Assembly (NCBI RefSeq): GCF_022662335.1
Contig: NZ_JAKNQJ010000006.1
Coordinates: forward strand, 155,940-219,939
Direction: 5' to 3'
From: Sphingomonas sp. CROZ-RG-20F-R02-07
GTDB taxonomy: Bacteria; Pseudomonadota; Alphaproteobacteria; Sphingomonadales; Sphingomonadaceae
DNA: 64,000 bases
Shown here: positions 10,146 to 20,001 of the stretch, one piece after another
Numbering within the stretch: the stretch's first letter is position 1
Layout of the letters: each line of letters starts with the position of its first letter
Program-made: the position numbers and the translations under genes
Notes under the pieces: model-generated
Seen by the model: only the letters and a program-made list of their open reading frames with translations
Told to the model about the DNA's origin: nothing
Database searches by the model: none

Positions 10146-12564
10146 GTAAGCTCGCTCCCAATTTGGCGGCGGCGGCGACCACCTTGTCCGCCACCGCCTT
10201 CAGTTCGGCCTCGGTAAAGCTCTTGTCGCCCGGTTGCAGGACGATCTCGATCCCGAGCGAGGTCTCGCCGTCGCGCGCGAACCGGTCAAACACGCGTGCG
10301 GCCACGATCGCGGCCTTGTCCGCGCCCTTCACCGCGCGCACCAGCGCGTCGGCGGCAAGGCCTTCGGGCACCAGGAACGCAAAATCGCGGCGGACGGGCT
10401 GGAGCGCGGGCGGCGCATAGGCGGGGCGCATGAAGCCCCCCGCTCCATCCTTGCCGCCACGCTTGGCCGGCAACGCGTCGAGATACAGTTCGACCGCCGC
10501 GACCGCGCCGTCGAGATCGAACGCCTTCAGCACGCGCGGGTGGAGCATGCCGAACGCGGCGAGCACGGTCTTCGGCCCTAGCCGCAGCGTGCCCGACTGG
10601 CCGGGATGCCACGCCGAATCGGCACCCGCCGCTTCGGGGCCCACCACCTGCAGATTGTCGACCGGCGCGCCCGCCGCGGCGAGCAGCGCGATCGCCTCTG
10701 CCTTGGCATCATAGGCGTCGAACGTCGCCTTGCCCTCGCGCCAGCCGCGCGCGCGGCGCTCGCCCGCCAGCACCACGCCCAGCGTCGGCCGCTCGGCATC
10801 CGCCAGATAGCGGCGGCCGATCTCGAACAGGCGCAGGCTCGTCGTGCCGCGCCTGGCGTTGCGCGCGGCGGCGGCGAGCAGGCCGGGCAGCAGCGACGGA
10901 CGCATCACGCGCAGCTCTTCGCTGATCGGATTGGCCAGCCGCCACGTGCCGCCGCCGAACGGCGCGGCCTCGGCATCCGACACGAAGCTCCACGTCACCG
11001 CCTCGTTCAGCCCGCGCGCCGCGGCGGCGCGGCGCACGCGGCGCTCGACGCGCTGTTCGGGCGTGGCGGTCGGGCGCGCGACGCCGGGCGTGCGGGGCAG
11101 GGGGACGGAGGCGACCTTGGCGATCCCCTCGATCCGGATCACCTCCTCGACCAGATCGGCGGGCCCGTCGACGTCGCGGCGCCAGCTCGGCACGTTCACC
11201 GGCCAGGCGCCTTCGATCGTTGCGAACAGCGCGTCGCTGAACGCGTCCGCGCTTCGGATCGCGCCGACCGTGAAGCCGAGCGACAGCAGGATCCGCGCCT
11301 GCCGCTCCGGCGCGACATAGAGGCCACCCAGATCGGCGCAGAGCCGGGGATCATAGATAATGGTGCGCGGCGCGACGGGCGCCTCGCCCGAGCGGGTGAT
11401 CGCGCTGGGCGTGCCGCCGCAGATCTCGAGCACCAGCCGGGTCGCGATCGACAGGCCGGTATCGAGAAAGGCGGGATCGACGCCGCGTTCGAAGCGGCTG
11501 CGCGCATCGCTCGTCAGCGTCAGCGCCTGTCCGGTGCGCGCGATATGGTCGGGATCGAAATAGGCGCATTCGATCAGCACGTCGGTCGTGTCGTGGCTGA
11601 CGCCGGAATGCGCGCCGCCCATGATCCCGCCGATGTCGTGCACCTGCACGCCGTCCGCGATCACGGTCATCGCGGGGGTGAGCGTATAGGTGCGGCCGTT
11701 GAGGGCCTGGACCTGCTCGCCGGGCCGCGCCTTGCGCGCGACCAGGCCGCCCGACAGCTTCGCGCGGTCATAGACGTGGAGCGGCCGGCCGAGATCGATC
11801 ATCACGTAATTGGTGATGTCGACCAGTGCGGAGATCGGCTTCTGTCCGATCGCGATGAGCCGGCGGCGCATCCATTCGGGCGATTCGCCATTGGTGACGC
11901 CGGCGACCGATTGGCCGAAAAAGGCGGGGCAGCCCGCCGGATCGTCAGTGCGCAGATCGGGCGCGGGGCCGTCGCCATCCACGGGGGGCAGCGACAGCGG
12001 CTTCAGCGTGCCGAGCCCCGCCGCCGCCAGATCGCGCGCGATGCCGCGCACGCCCATGCAATCCTGCCGGTTCGGCGTGATGCTCACGTCAATCACCGGA
12101 TCGGTGAGGCCGGCATAATCGGGATAGGGCGTGCCGACGGGCGCATCGGCGGGCAGCTCGATGATCCCGTCATGGTCGTCGCCCAGCTCCAGCTCGCGCG
12201 TCGAACACATCATGCCGTTCGATTCGACGCCGCGGATGCTCGCCACCTTCAGCGTCACGTCGAGGCCGGGGACATAGGCGCCGGGCGCCCCGAACACCCC
12301 CACCAGCCCGGCGCGCGCATTGGGCGCGCCGCACACGACCTGGAGCGGCCCGTTTCCGGCGTCGACCGAGAGCACCTGCAGCTTGTCCGCCTGCGGGTGG
12401 CGTTCGGCGCTCAGCACGCGCGCGACCGTGAACGCCGCGAGCTTCTCGCCCGGATTCTCGACGCCCTCCACCTCGAGGCCGACACGGGTGAGCGCCTCGA
12501 CGAGGGTGGCGAGATCGGCGTCGGTCTCGAGATGCGCCTTCAGCCAGCCGAGCGTGAACTTCAT
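10138..12564 (-). CDS. pheT: Phenylalanyl-tRNA synthetase beta subunit
   Basis: Beta subunit (808 residues) of the alpha2-beta2 enzyme charging tRNA-Phe. It begins [18 protein letters not shown] and shows the tRNA-binding EMAP-like domain (about residues 39-150), the B3/B4 editing region, the B5 domain with [13 protein letters not shown], and the C-terminal anticodon-recognising FDX-ACB domain. The ATG overlaps the pheS stop (ATGA) and is preceded by GGAGGAGT, so translation is coupled to pheS. An in-frame upstream extension of the open frame is not part of the protein. Confidence 0.97.
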   Translation of the reverse strand: MKFTLGWLKAHLETDADLATLVEALTRVGLEVEGVENPGEKLAAFTVARVLSAERHPQADKLQVLSVDAGNGPLQVVCGAPNARAGLVGVFGAPGAYVPGLDVTLKVASIRGVESNGMMCSTRELELGDDHDGIIELPADAPVGTPYPDYAGLTDPVIDVSITPNRQDCMGVRGIARDLAAAGLGTLKPLSLPPVDGDGPAPDLRTDDPAGCPAFFGQSVAGVTNGESPEWMRRRLIAIGQKPISALVDITNYVMIDLGRPLHVYDRAKLSGGLVARKARPGEQVQALNGRTYTLTPAMTVIADGVQVHDIGGIMGGAHSGVSHDTTDVLIECAYFDPDHIARTGQALTLTSDARSRFERGVDPAFLDTGLSIATRLVLEICGGTPSAITRSGEAPVAPRTIIYDPRLCADLGGLYVAPERQARILLSLGFTVGAIRSADAFSDALFATIEGAWPVNVPSWRRDVDGPADLVEEVIRIEGIAKVASVPLPRTPGVARPTATPEQRVERRVRRAAAARGLNEAVTWSFVSDAEAAPFGGGTWRLANPISEELRVMRPSLLPGLLAAAARNARRGTTSLRLFEIGRRYLADAERPTLGVVLAGERRARGWREGKATFDAYDAKAEAIALLAAAGAPVDNLQVVGPEAAGADSAWHPGQSGTLRLGPKTVLAAFGMLHPRVLKAFDLDGAVAAVELYLDALPAKRGGKDGAGGFMRPAYAPPALQPVRRDFAFLVPEGLAADALVRAVKGADKAAIVAARVFDRFARDGETSLGIEIVLQPGDKSFTEAELKAVADKVVAAAAKLGASLRG

Positions 12565-13739
12565 GCGCCTACTCCTCCGCTCAGCGTGGGCACGTCGAGC
12601 GACGAGAAACCATAATGTTTCAGCCAGCGGATATCGCCGTCGAAAAAGGCGCGCAGGTCGTCCATGCCGTATTTCAGCATTGCCAGCCGATCGATCCCGC
12701 AGCCAAAGGCGAAGCCCTGCCATTCCGCGGGATCGAGCCCGCAGGCGGCGATCACCCGGGGGTGCACCATGCCGCTGCCCAGCACCTCCATCCAGCCGCC
12801 GTCCGCCGCATCGCCGCTGCCGCCGATCACGCGCTTGCCCTTCACCAGCGTATAGCCGACATCGACCTCCGCCGAGGGTTCGGTGAAGGGGAAATAGCTC
12901 GGCCGCAGCCGCAGCACGATGTCGTCGCGCTCGAAATAGGCCTTCAGGAACGTCTCCAGCGTCCATTTCAGATGGCCGAGCGTGATCCCCTTGTCGATCA
13001 CCAGCCCCTCCACCTGGTGGAACATCGGCGTGTGGGTGGCGTCGCTGTCGGAGCGATAGGTGCGGCCGGGCGCGATGATGCGGATGGGCGGCTTCTGGCT
13101 CAGCATCGTGCGGATCTGCACGGGCGAGGTGTGCGTCCGCAGCAGCATCCGCGCAGCGTCGCCAGACGCGAGCACGGCCGACGGCGAGCCAGGCTCGCCG
13201 TTCGACGACGGGCTTTGCCCGTCGCGCGCCGTGTCGTCAGCCGTTCCCGCCTGCGGCTCGCAATAAAAGGTGTCGTGCATCGCCCGCGCGGGGTGGCTCT
13301 CGGGGATGTTGAGCGCGGTGAAATTGTGCCAGTCGTCCTCGATCTCCGGGCCCGTCGCGACCGCGAAGCCCAGATCGGCGAAGATCTCCGCCAGCTCGTC
13401 CATCACCTGGCTGACCGGGTGCACCGTGCCCGCGGACGGCGCATCGACCGGCAGCGTCATGTCGAGCGTTTCGGCGGCGAGGCGTGCGTCGAGCGCGGCG
13501 GCCTCGAGCGCCGCCCTGCGTTCCGCGATCGCCGCGGTCACGGCCTCGCGCAGGCCGTTGATCGCCGGGCCCTGCACCTGCCGCTCCTCGGGCGCCATGC
13601 CGCCCAGCGTCTTCAGCAACTGGGTCACGCGGCCCTGCTTGCCGAGCGCCTCGACGCGCACCGCATCGAGTGCGTCGAGCCCGGGGGCGGCCTGCACGGC
13701 GGCGAGCATGTGCTCGCGCATCTGGTCGAGTTCGATCAT
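12561..13739 (-). CDS. pheS: Phenylalanyl-tRNA synthetase alpha subunit, with an unusual insert
   Basis: Catalytic alpha subunit (392 residues), with the N-terminal coiled coil, motif 2 region [33 protein letters not shown] and motif 3 [14 protein letters not shown] all intact. Between DTFY and LLRTHTSP, where E. coli PheS has only about five residues, this protein has 39 ([15 protein letters not shown] through SGDAARM). The extra DNA (about 13150-13262) is made of hairpins, suggesting a palindromic repeat inserted in frame. The site is a surface loop next to the active site, so the enzyme is probably still active. The gene overlaps pheT and follows rplT after a terminator. Confidence 0.95.
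   Translation of the reverse strand: MIELDQMREHMLAAVQAAPGLDALDAVRVEALGKQGRVTQLLKTLGGMAPEERQVQGPAINGLREAVTAAIAERRAALEAAALDARLAAETLDMTLPVDAPSAGTVHPVSQVMDELAEIFADLGFAVATGPEIEDDWHNFTALNIPESHPARAMHDTFYCEPQAGTADDTARDGQSPSSNGEPGSPSAVLASGDAARMLLRTHTSPVQIRTMLSQKPPIRIIAPGRTYRSDSDATHTPMFHQVEGLVIDKGITLGHLKWTLETFLKAYFERDDIVLRLRPSYFPFTEPSAEVDVGYTLVKGKRVIGGSGDAADGGWMEVLGSGMVHPRVIAACGLDPAEWQGFAFGCGIDRLAMLKYGMDDLRAFFDGDIRWLKHYGFSSLDVPTLSGGVGA
13150..13262. repeat. Palindromic element inside pheS
   Basis: Two back-to-back hairpins: arms 13181-13190/13192-13201 (ACGGCGAGCC and GGCTCGCCGT) and arms 13206-13213/13217-13224 (CGACGGGC-TTT-GCCCGTCG). They are flanked by partly complementary CACGGC and GCCGTGTCG. 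The element is read in frame as part of PheS. The outer limits are inferred from where PheS homology resumes. Confidence 0.6.
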
Positions 13740-13770
13740 GATTTCCTCGGGCGTTTGGTCGCCGATAACG

Positions 13771-13804
13771 AAAAGGGCGCGGATGGCCTAGCCACCCGCG
13801 CCCC
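13771..13804 (-). terminator. Intrinsic terminator after rplT
   Basis: On the minus strand, GGGGCGCGGGTGG and its near-complement CCATCCGCGCCC form a long stem followed by TTTTCGTT. It lies about 25 bases past the rplT stop and upstream of pheS, so pheST depends on read-through or its own promoter. Confidence 0.8.
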
Positions 13805-13828
13805 GTTTCGCGTTCGCTGCGGATCGCC

Positions 13829-14218
13829 TCAGGCGGCCTGGGGCAGAGCCGCCGCTTCGACCTGGCTCAGCGCATGCTTCGCCTGCGCGATGATCGCCGA
13901 AAACGCGGCCTCCTCGTGCATCGCGATGTCGGCGAGCACCTTCCGGTCGAGTTCGACGCCGGCGAGCTTCAGCCCGTGCATGAACTGCGAATAGGTCAGG
14001 CCCTCGGCGCGGACGCCGGCGTTGATGCGCTGGATCCACAGGCCGCGGAACGTGCGCTTTTTGACCTTGCGGTCGCGATACGCATATTGGCCGGCCTTTT
14101 CGACGGCCTGGCGCGCGATGCGGATCGTGTTCTTGCGACGGCCATAATAGCCCTTCGCCTGTTCGAGAATCTTCTTGTGCTTGGCGCGGGTGGTTACACC
14201 CCGTTTGACGCGTGCCAT
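13829..14218 (-). CDS. rplT: Large ribosomal subunit protein bL20
   Basis: A 129-residue L20 with the canonical start [18 protein letters not shown] and the segments [19 protein letters not shown] and [10 protein letters not shown]20 is essential for early assembly of the 50S subunit and in E. coli represses its own operon by binding the mRNA. It follows rpmI by 20 bases in one transcript and ends before a strong terminator. infC, the usual first gene of this operon in enterobacteria, is not adjacent here. Confidence 0.98.
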   Translation of the reverse strand: MARVKRGVTTRAKHKKILEQAKGYYGRRKNTIRIARQAVEKAGQYAYRDRKVKKRTFRGLWIQRINAGVRAEGLTYSQFMHGLKLAGVELDRKVLADIAMHEEAAFSAIIAQAKHALSQVEAAALPQAA

Positions 14219-14238
14219 GGTCTAAATCCTTCTAAAGC

Positions 14239-14442
14239 TCAGCGCAGGCCGTAAGGCGCCCAGGCCTTCACAGCGGCCGTGTCGGCCTTCGACAGCACCT
14301 TGGTGCCGCGGTTCTGGCGGATATACTTGCCGTTGTGGTGTGCCAGGCGGTGGCGCTTGCCGGCGACGCCGTGCTTGAGCAGGCCAGTGGCGGTGAGCTT
14401 GAAGCGTTTCTTGACGCCGCTCTTCGTCTTCAGCTTGGGCAT
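14239..14442 (-). CDS. rpmI: Large ribosomal subunit protein bL35
   Basis: A 67-residue basic protein, MPKLKTKSGVKKRFKLTATG, with the family features GKRHRLAHHNGK and the terminal APYGLR. The ATG at 14442 is fixed by homology and by GAAAGGA upstream. It is first of the rpmI-rplT pair and is divergent from the AsmA-like gene. The 170-base divergent region should hold promoters for both, though I could not pick convincing boxes. Confidence 0.97.
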   Translation of the reverse strand: MPKLKTKSGVKKRFKLTATGLLKHGVAGKRHRLAHHNGKYIRQNRGTKVLSKADTAAVKAWAPYGLR

Positions 14443-14609
14443 TTTGGTCCTTTCGGTTGGACGACCATCCCCTGAAATCGCCGCGGCAGCCCACACTGGC
14501 CGGGCGATTCGTTCGACGGGGGTGCATCGAGGAAGCGGGCCGCATAGCCGCTGCCCCGGTGTAAATCAACCGTGCTGGAACCAGCCTGCGGCCCGTGCGA
14601 TACGCAGGC

Positions 14610-16700
14610 ATGACCGTACCGCGTAACGACATCGCCGATCCCGTGCCCGTGGCACCCCGCCGCCGCCGCTGGCGCCGCATCGGGTTGCGCATCCTGATCG
14701 GGATCGTCGCGCTGTTCGCCGCGATCTGGCTGGTGCTCTACATCACCAAGGGGCGGTTCCTGAAGCACAGCTTCGAGCGGATCGTCGGTTCGCTCACCCA
14801 CCGCACCGTCACCGTACGCGGCGATTTCCAGCTCTATTTCGATCCCTTCGCGATCAAGTTCCTGGCCGAGGGCTTCTCGCTGTCCAACCCCGCCTGGGCG
14901 ACGCGGCCCAACCTGTTCCAGGCGGATCGGCTCGACAGCCGCATCGCGCCGCTGTCGCTGATCTGGGGCAAGCGGCGGTTCCACTGGCTGACGCTGACGA
15001 ACGGCGCGGTCGATCTGGAATGGAACGCCGCGCACGACCGCAACAGCTGGACGTTCAGCGAGGCCAAGGGCGGCAAGCCGCTCGAATTCCCGATCATCGG
15101 CCGCGCCACCGTCACCGGCACCACGGTGCGCTATCTCGATTCACGGCTGAAGGTGCTGGCCGATCTGTCGATCGACACGATCCGATCGCAGAACGCCACG
15201 ATCGGCGATGCGGTGCACTTCACCGGCAAGGGGCTGGTGCGATCGACGCCGTTCACGCTGACGGGCGCGCTGCTCTCGCCCGACGCGACCGTCGCGCGCG
15301 GCAAGAACGAACTGCGCGCCGAAGCGCATCTGGCGCACAGCGTGGTGGATGTGAGCGGCACGCTACCGAGCATCGCCGAGATCGAGAACGTGCCGCTCGC
15401 GGTCCAGGCGCGGGGCCGCAACCTGAACGAGCTGCTCCATGTGATCGGCGTGGTGATCCCCGAGACGCGGACCTATCGGATCAAGGCGCAGCTCGTGCAA
15501 TCGGGCGTCGAATATCGCTTCACCCACCTGACCGGCACGTTCGGCGACAGCGACATGGCCGGCAAGTTCACGATCCGCGACGTCGAGCCGCGCATCCATA
15601 TCGACGCGACGCTGGCGACGAAGAGCCTCGACATCGTCGATCTGGCGCCGTTCATCGGCTACAACCCGGACGTGGTCGCCACCAAGGGCGCGGTCGCTGC
15701 CGCCGCGCAGACCGGCGCGGCACCCGCGCGCGTCCTGCCCGACGGCGCCCTGCCGGTGGACGCGATGAAGAATTTCGACGCCGATGTGCACTACACCGTG
15801 GGCGTCGTCCGATCGAAGAACGTGCCGGTTTCGAACATCGACATGACCGTCGCGCTGAAGAACAGCGAGCTGCAGCTTTCGCCGTTCAGCTTCGCCATGG
15901 CGCGCGGCAATGTCGCCGCCGATATCATGATCGATGCGCAGCGCCGCCCGGCGCATACCAGCTACGACATCCGTCTCGCGCCCACGCCGATGGGCCGGCT
16001 GCTCGGCGGCTTCGGCGTGGCGGAGGCGGGAACGACGGGCACGATCAAGGGCCGGATCCGGCTGGAGGGCGATGGCGACACGGTGCATGATTCGCTTTCG
16101 ACCGCGAACGGCCGGATCGCCTTCACCATGCCGCAGGGCAGTTTCTGGACGCGCAACGTCCAGCTCGCCGAGCTCGACATCGGCACCTTCGTGCAGAAGA
16201 TGTTCCAGGACAAATTGAAGCAGCCGGTCAAGATCAACTGCGGCGCGATCGCCTTCACCGTCCGCCACGGCACCGCGGCGGCGGACCCGATCCTGATCGA
16301 TACCGAGAAGAACGTGATATTCGGCCGCGGCGGATTCAGCTTCGCCACCGAGAAGATGGATATGGCGTTTCGCGCGGACGGCAAGAAGTTCAGCCTGTTC
16401 TCGGGTCAATCGCCGATCGGGCTGGGCGGCTATTTCTCGAAGCCGTCGATCGACGTCGTCAGCCCCGAACTCGTCGGCCGCGCGGGCACCGCGATCGGGC
16501 TCGGGCTGCTGGCGACGCCGGTGGCGGCGGTGCTCGCCTTCGTTGATGTGGGCAACGCCAAGGCGGCGGCCTGCGGCCCGGTGCTCGCCGCCGCGCATGC
16601 CAGCGCGCAGCGGACGACCAAGGGCGGTCCGCTTCCCGACGCCGGCAACGGCACGCCGTCCAAGGCGATGCCGCGCAAGAAATTCCTGGGGATCTTCTGA
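14610..16700 (+). CDS. AsmA family envelope protein
   Basis: A large inner-membrane-anchored periplasmic protein of 696 residues. A cytoplasmic basic stretch (PRRRRWRR) precedes one membrane helix (about residues 22-43), followed by an AsmA N-terminal domain (VTVRGDFQLYFDPFAIKF) and the AsmA C-terminal repeat fold (TTGTIKGRIRLEGDGD, SLSTANGRIAFTMPQG). AsmA-like proteins belong to the bacterial repeating-beta-groove family thought to carry phospholipid between the inner and outer membranes. An in-frame GTG at 14595 is possible but the ATG is more likely. It is transcribed alone, convergent with the methyltransferase. Confidence 0.85.
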   Translation: MTVPRNDIADPVPVAPRRRRWRRIGLRILIGIVALFAAIWLVLYITKGRFLKHSFERIVGSLTHRTVTVRGDFQLYFDPFAIKFLAEGFSLSNPAWATRPNLFQADRLDSRIAPLSLIWGKRRFHWLTLTNGAVDLEWNAAHDRNSWTFSEAKGGKPLEFPIIGRATVTGTTVRYLDSRLKVLADLSIDTIRSQNATIGDAVHFTGKGLVRSTPFTLTGALLSPDATVARGKNELRAEAHLAHSVVDVSGTLPSIAEIENVPLAVQARGRNLNELLHVIGVVIPETRTYRIKAQLVQSGVEYRFTHLTGTFGDSDMAGKFTIRDVEPRIHIDATLATKSLDIVDLAPFIGYNPDVVATKGAVAAAAQTGAAPARVLPDGALPVDAMKNFDADVHYTVGVVRSKNVPVSNIDMTVALKNSELQLSPFSFAMARGNVAADIMIDAQRRPAHTSYDIRLAPTPMGRLLGGFGVAEAGTTGTIKGRIRLEGDGDTVHDSLSTANGRIAFTMPQGSFWTRNVQLAELDIGTFVQKMFQDKLKQPVKINCGAIAFTVRHGTAAADPILIDTEKNVIFGRGGFSFATEKMDMAFRADGKKFSLFSGQSPIGLGGYFSKPSIDVVSPELVGRAGTAIGLGLLATPVAAVLAFVDVGNAKAAACGPVLAAAHASAQRTTKGGPLPDAGNGTPSKAMPRKKFLGIF

Positions 16701-16707
16701 CCGCGCC

Positions 16708-17577
16708 TCAGCGGCGCCAGCGTGCCCAGATCGCGGTGGGCAGCGCCAGCCCGCGCGCCTCTTCGCGCACGCCCAGCTCGCCGCATTCGACCTGGCCCGG
16801 CATGTCCGCGAACGCCTGTCGCAGCATCTCGCCGATCGCGAGCGCGGACATCCGCACCGCATAGACGGTGAGAAACAGGAAGCGCGAGTCGGCATCGAGC
16901 AGCTGCCGGCAATCGGCGATCAGGCCGGGCAGATCTTCCTCCAGCCGCCACAATTCGCCGTCCGGGCCGCGGCCATATTTGGGCGGATCGAGCAGGATGC
17001 CGTCGTAACGCCGCCCGCGCCGCACCTCGCGCGCGGTGAACTTCACCGCGTCGTCCACCAGCCAGCGAATCGGTCTGTCGGCCATGCCCGACAGCACCGC
17101 GTTGGCGCGCGCGGCGGGCACCGATTTCTTCGACGCATCGACATGCACCATCTTCGCGCCCGCCGCGGCCAGCGCCAGCGTGCCGACGCCGGTATAGCCG
17201 AACAGGTTCAGGCATTCGGGCGCGTCCAGCCCCGCGAGCTGCCCGCGGGCCCAGCGCCACACCGGCGCCATGTCGGGGAAGAAGGCGAGATGGCGGAACG
17301 GCGTGGTCTGCGCGGTGAAGCGCACCTCGTCCCAACGCAGCGGCCATCCCTCCTGCGGAATGGGCTCGCGATAGTCCCACCGGCCGCCGCCATCCTCGTC
17401 TGCGCCAGGCAGAAATTCGGCGCTCGCCCGCCAATCGGCGCCGGCGGGTGCCCACAGCGCCTGCGGTTCGGGGCGGATGAAGCGGAAGCGGCCATAGCGT
17501 TCGAGCTTGCGGCCGCCGCCGGAGTCGACGAGCCCGTAATCCGCCCAGGGCTCGCCGATCAGCGTCTCGAGCGTCAT
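16708..17577 (-). CDS. Class I SAM-dependent methyltransferase (RlmI/RlmK-like catalytic domain)
   Basis: A 289-residue Rossmann-fold methyltransferase. NLFGYTGVGTLALAAAGA is the SAM-binding glycine motif, VDASKKSV follows, and DPPKYGRG resembles the DPP-[FY] motif of RlmI/RlmK-type rRNA cytosine or guanine methyltransferases. Unlike E. coli RlmI it has no N-terminal PUA domain, so its substrate is not certain. The ATG overlaps the thrC stop by four bases (ATGA), giving translational coupling at the end of the oxidase-thrC gene run. Confidence 0.85.
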   Translation of the reverse strand: MTLETLIGEPWADYGLVDSGGGRKLERYGRFRFIRPEPQALWAPAGADWRASAEFLPGADEDGGGRWDYREPIPQEGWPLRWDEVRFTAQTTPFRHLAFFPDMAPVWRWARGQLAGLDAPECLNLFGYTGVGTLALAAAGAKMVHVDASKKSVPAARANAVLSGMADRPIRWLVDDAVKFTAREVRRGRRYDGILLDPPKYGRGPDGELWRLEEDLPGLIADCRQLLDADSRFLFLTVYAVRMSALAIGEMLRQAFADMPGQVECGELGVREEARGLALPTAIWARWRR

Positions 17578-18968
17578 GATTTGGGCGTGGCGTGCTCGGC
17601 CAGATAGCCGGCGATGGCCTCGAACGTCGCGGGCAGCGTGACGTAGCGTTCCTCGCGGTCGAACAGGTCGCCCACGCGCAGCGGCATCGGCGGGCGCTTG
17701 CCGGTCGCGCGCTCCACCGTGTCGGCGAATTTCGCGGGATGCGCGGTAGCCAGCGTGACCATCGGCGCGTCCACGCCCGCGCGGCGCGCGGCGGCCAGCC
17801 CGATCGCGGTGTGCGGATCGATGATCTGCCCTGCCTCGTCGCTGGCCCAGCGCATCGCCATCGTCATCTCGTCGAGATCGATCCGGTCGCTCGCGAACAG
17901 CGTCGCGGCGCCCTCGCGCTGCGCGTTGGTGAGCCGCATCGCGCCGCTCGAATCGAAGCCGTCCATCTGCCGCGCCAGCGCCGCGCCGTCGCGCCCGCCC
18001 AGATCGAACAACAGCCGCTCGAAATTGGAGCTGACCTGGATGTCCATCGACGGCGTCGGCGTCGCCTGGACGCCGGCCTTGGCATAATCGCCGACGCTCA
18101 GCGCGCGGTGGAGGATGTCGTTGACGTTGGTCGCCACCACCAGCCTGGCGATCGGCAACCCCATGCGCGCCGCGACATAGCCGGCGAACACGTCGCCGAA
18201 ATTGCCGGTCGGCACCGAGAACGCCACCGCGCGCTCGGGCGCACCGAGCCGGACGGCGGCGTAGAAATAATAGACCACCTGCGCCATCAGCCGCGCCCAG
18301 TTGATCGAATTCACCGCGGACAGGCGGTAGCGTTCCGCCGTTTCGGCATGGTTGAACAGCGCCTTCACCAGCGCCTGCGCATCGTCGAAGCTGCCGTCGA
18401 TCGCGATATTGTGGACGTTGGGCGCGAGCACCGTCGTCATCTGCCGGCGCTGCACCTCCGACACCCGGCCGGCGGGGTGGAGCATGAAGATGTCGATCCC
18501 GTTCCGCCCCGCCACCGCGTCGATCGCGGCGGATCCCGTGTCGCCGCTGGTCGCGCCGACGATCGTCAGCCGCTCGGTCGTCCCGGTCAGGAATCGTTCG
18601 AAGAACAGGCCGAGCAATTGCAGCGCCACGTCCTTGAACGCGAGCGTCGGCCCATGGAACAGTTCGAGCAGCCACTGGTCGTGATCGAGCTGGACGAGCG
18701 GGGTGACCGCGGCGTGGCTGAAGCGGCCATAGGCCTGTTCGCATAGCGCGCGCAGCTCGTCCGCGGTCATGCTGTCGCCGACGAACGGCGCCATCACCGT
18801 GACGGCGGTATCGACATAGGAGGCGCCGGCGAGCCCCGCGATCGTCGCGGGCGCGAGCGTCGGCCAGGTCTCGGGCAGATAGAGGCCGCCATCGGAGGCC
18901 AGGCCCGCGAGCGTGGCGTCGCGGAAATCGAGGACGGGCGCGTTCCCGCGGGTGCTGACGTAGCGCAT
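17574..18968 (-). CDS. thrC: Threonine synthase
   Basis: A PLP enzyme (464 residues) making threonine from O-phosphohomoserine. The N-terminus MRYVSTRG, the PLP-lysine motif GPTLAFKDVALQ and the phosphate-binding VGATSGDTGSAAI are diagnostic of the long enterobacterial/alphaproteobacterial class. It sits after SURF1 with an 11-base gap and is coupled to a downstream methyltransferase. This placement beside cytochrome oxidase assembly genes is common in sphingomonads. lysC, which starts the same amino-acid pathway, lies about 20 kb away. Confidence 0.96.
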   Translation of the reverse strand: MRYVSTRGNAPVLDFRDATLAGLASDGGLYLPETWPTLAPATIAGLAGASYVDTAVTVMAPFVGDSMTADELRALCEQAYGRFSHAAVTPLVQLDHDQWLLELFHGPTLAFKDVALQLLGLFFERFLTGTTERLTIVGATSGDTGSAAIDAVAGRNGIDIFMLHPAGRVSEVQRRQMTTVLAPNVHNIAIDGSFDDAQALVKALFNHAETAERYRLSAVNSINWARLMAQVVYYFYAAVRLGAPERAVAFSVPTGNFGDVFAGYVAARMGLPIARLVVATNVNDILHRALSVGDYAKAGVQATPTPSMDIQVSSNFERLLFDLGGRDGAALARQMDGFDSSGAMRLTNAQREGAATLFASDRIDLDEMTMAMRWASDEAGQIIDPHTAIGLAAARRAGVDAPMVTLATAHPAKFADTVERATGKRPPMPLRVGDLFDREERYVTLPATFEAIAGYLAEHATPKS

Positions 18969-18979
18969 GGCGCTGCGGG

Positions 18980-19615
18980 TTAGCGCTCAGGGGGCGGGGG
19001 CACAACCGCGCGCATCCGGCGGCGCACCGCGATCGCATAGATGATCGCCGCGATCGCCGCGAACAGGAACCACTGCACCGCATAGGCCAGATGGTTGTTG
19101 GGCACCGCGCTCAAGTCCGCGGGCGGATTGGGCTTGAGGCCCGGCGGCGGCGTGTCGGCCACGATCATCAGCGGCTGCGCCGTGCGATCGAGGCCGGACA
19201 GGACGAGCGGGCGGTGATCGGGCACATGGGTGATATAGCCCGACACGCGGCCGCCCGCCCAGTGCGGCCGCGCGTTCGGATCGCTGCCCACGCCCAGCTG
19301 CACGCTGAAGCCGGGGCCTTCCGCGCCCGTCCGGCACGCCGCGATCTGGCGCCAGCCCATGCTGCCGTCCGCCGCGCGCCCCGCCTGTTTCGACCAGCCG
19401 ACGGGTTGCAGGCAAAAGGCGCTGGCGCGGCGGAACAGCACGCCATCGTCGGGGAAACGCGGCAGCGCGATCGCGGGCAGCGCCTGGTTCCGGGCATAAA
19501 GCGCGATCAGCGCCTCCTTCTCCGCCAGCCGGTGGAGTTGCCAGACCCCCAGCGCCACCATCGCGGCCACCGCGATCGCCACGACGATCGTGGGTACGAT
19601 CGGCAGTCGCCTCAC
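18980..19615 (-). CDS. SURF1 family cytochrome oxidase assembly protein
   Basis: SURF1/Shy1 helps insert heme a into subunit I of the aa3 oxidase. The 211-residue protein has the two expected membrane helices, one N-terminal (IVPTIVVAIAVAAMVALGVWQ) and one C-terminal (AVQWFLFAAIAAIIYAIA), enclosing a periplasmic domain. The conserved GVWQLHR and PNNHLAYAVQWF are present. The start is a GTG overlapping the DUF983 stop (GTGA). Confidence 0.92.
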   Translation of the reverse strand: MRRLPIVPTIVVAIAVAAMVALGVWQLHRLAEKEALIALYARNQALPAIALPRFPDDGVLFRRASAFCLQPVGWSKQAGRAADGSMGWRQIAACRTGAEGPGFSVQLGVGSDPNARPHWAGGRVSGYITHVPDHRPLVLSGLDRTAQPLMIVADTPPPGLKPNPPADLSAVPNNHLAYAVQWFLFAAIAAIIYAIAVRRRMRAVVPPPPER

Positions 19616-20001
19616 GGCCGGTCCCGGTCGATCCGGCCCTCGCGCGCGGCGTTCTGGTACTCGGCGGCCATCAGCGCGCCCTTGGCGAGTCGGAGCATCG
19701 CCACGACGGCGGCGAGCGCGAAGGCGGGCCAGATCAGCACATGGACCCACCAGGGCGGCGACAGCGCCAGTTGCAGCCACACCGCGAGCCCGACCACGAG
19801 GGTGCCGAGGATCAGCGTGAGGAAGGCGGCGGGCCCGTCACCCACGTTGAACTGCGCGAAATCGAGCCCGCAGGCGGTGCAGCGATTCGCGAACTTGATC
19901 CAGCCGGTGAACAGCGTCGGCTTGCCGCAGCGCGGGCACAGGCCCTTCAGCCCCGCCTGGAGGATGCTCGGCGAAAGCGGCGGCGGGGCGGGCTCGCTCA
20001 C
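19612..20001 (-). CDS. DUF983 membrane protein of the cox cluster
   Basis: A 129-residue protein with a zinc-ribbon-like N-terminus (GLCPRCGKPTLF ... CTACGLDF, a CxxC-x18-CxxC arrangement) and two membrane helices. DUF983 proteins recur in alphaproteobacterial aa3 oxidase operons between ctaE and SURF1, and an accessory role in oxidase maturation is inferred from that alone. GTG starts overlap stops on both sides (ctaE before it, SURF1 after it), so translation is coupled. Confidence 0.88.
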   Translation of the reverse strand: MSEPAPPPLSPSILQAGLKGLCPRCGKPTLFTGWIKFANRCTACGLDFAQFNVGDGPAAFLTLILGTLVVGLAVWLQLALSPPWWVHVLIWPAFALAAVVAMLRLAKGALMAAEYQNAAREGRIDRDRP

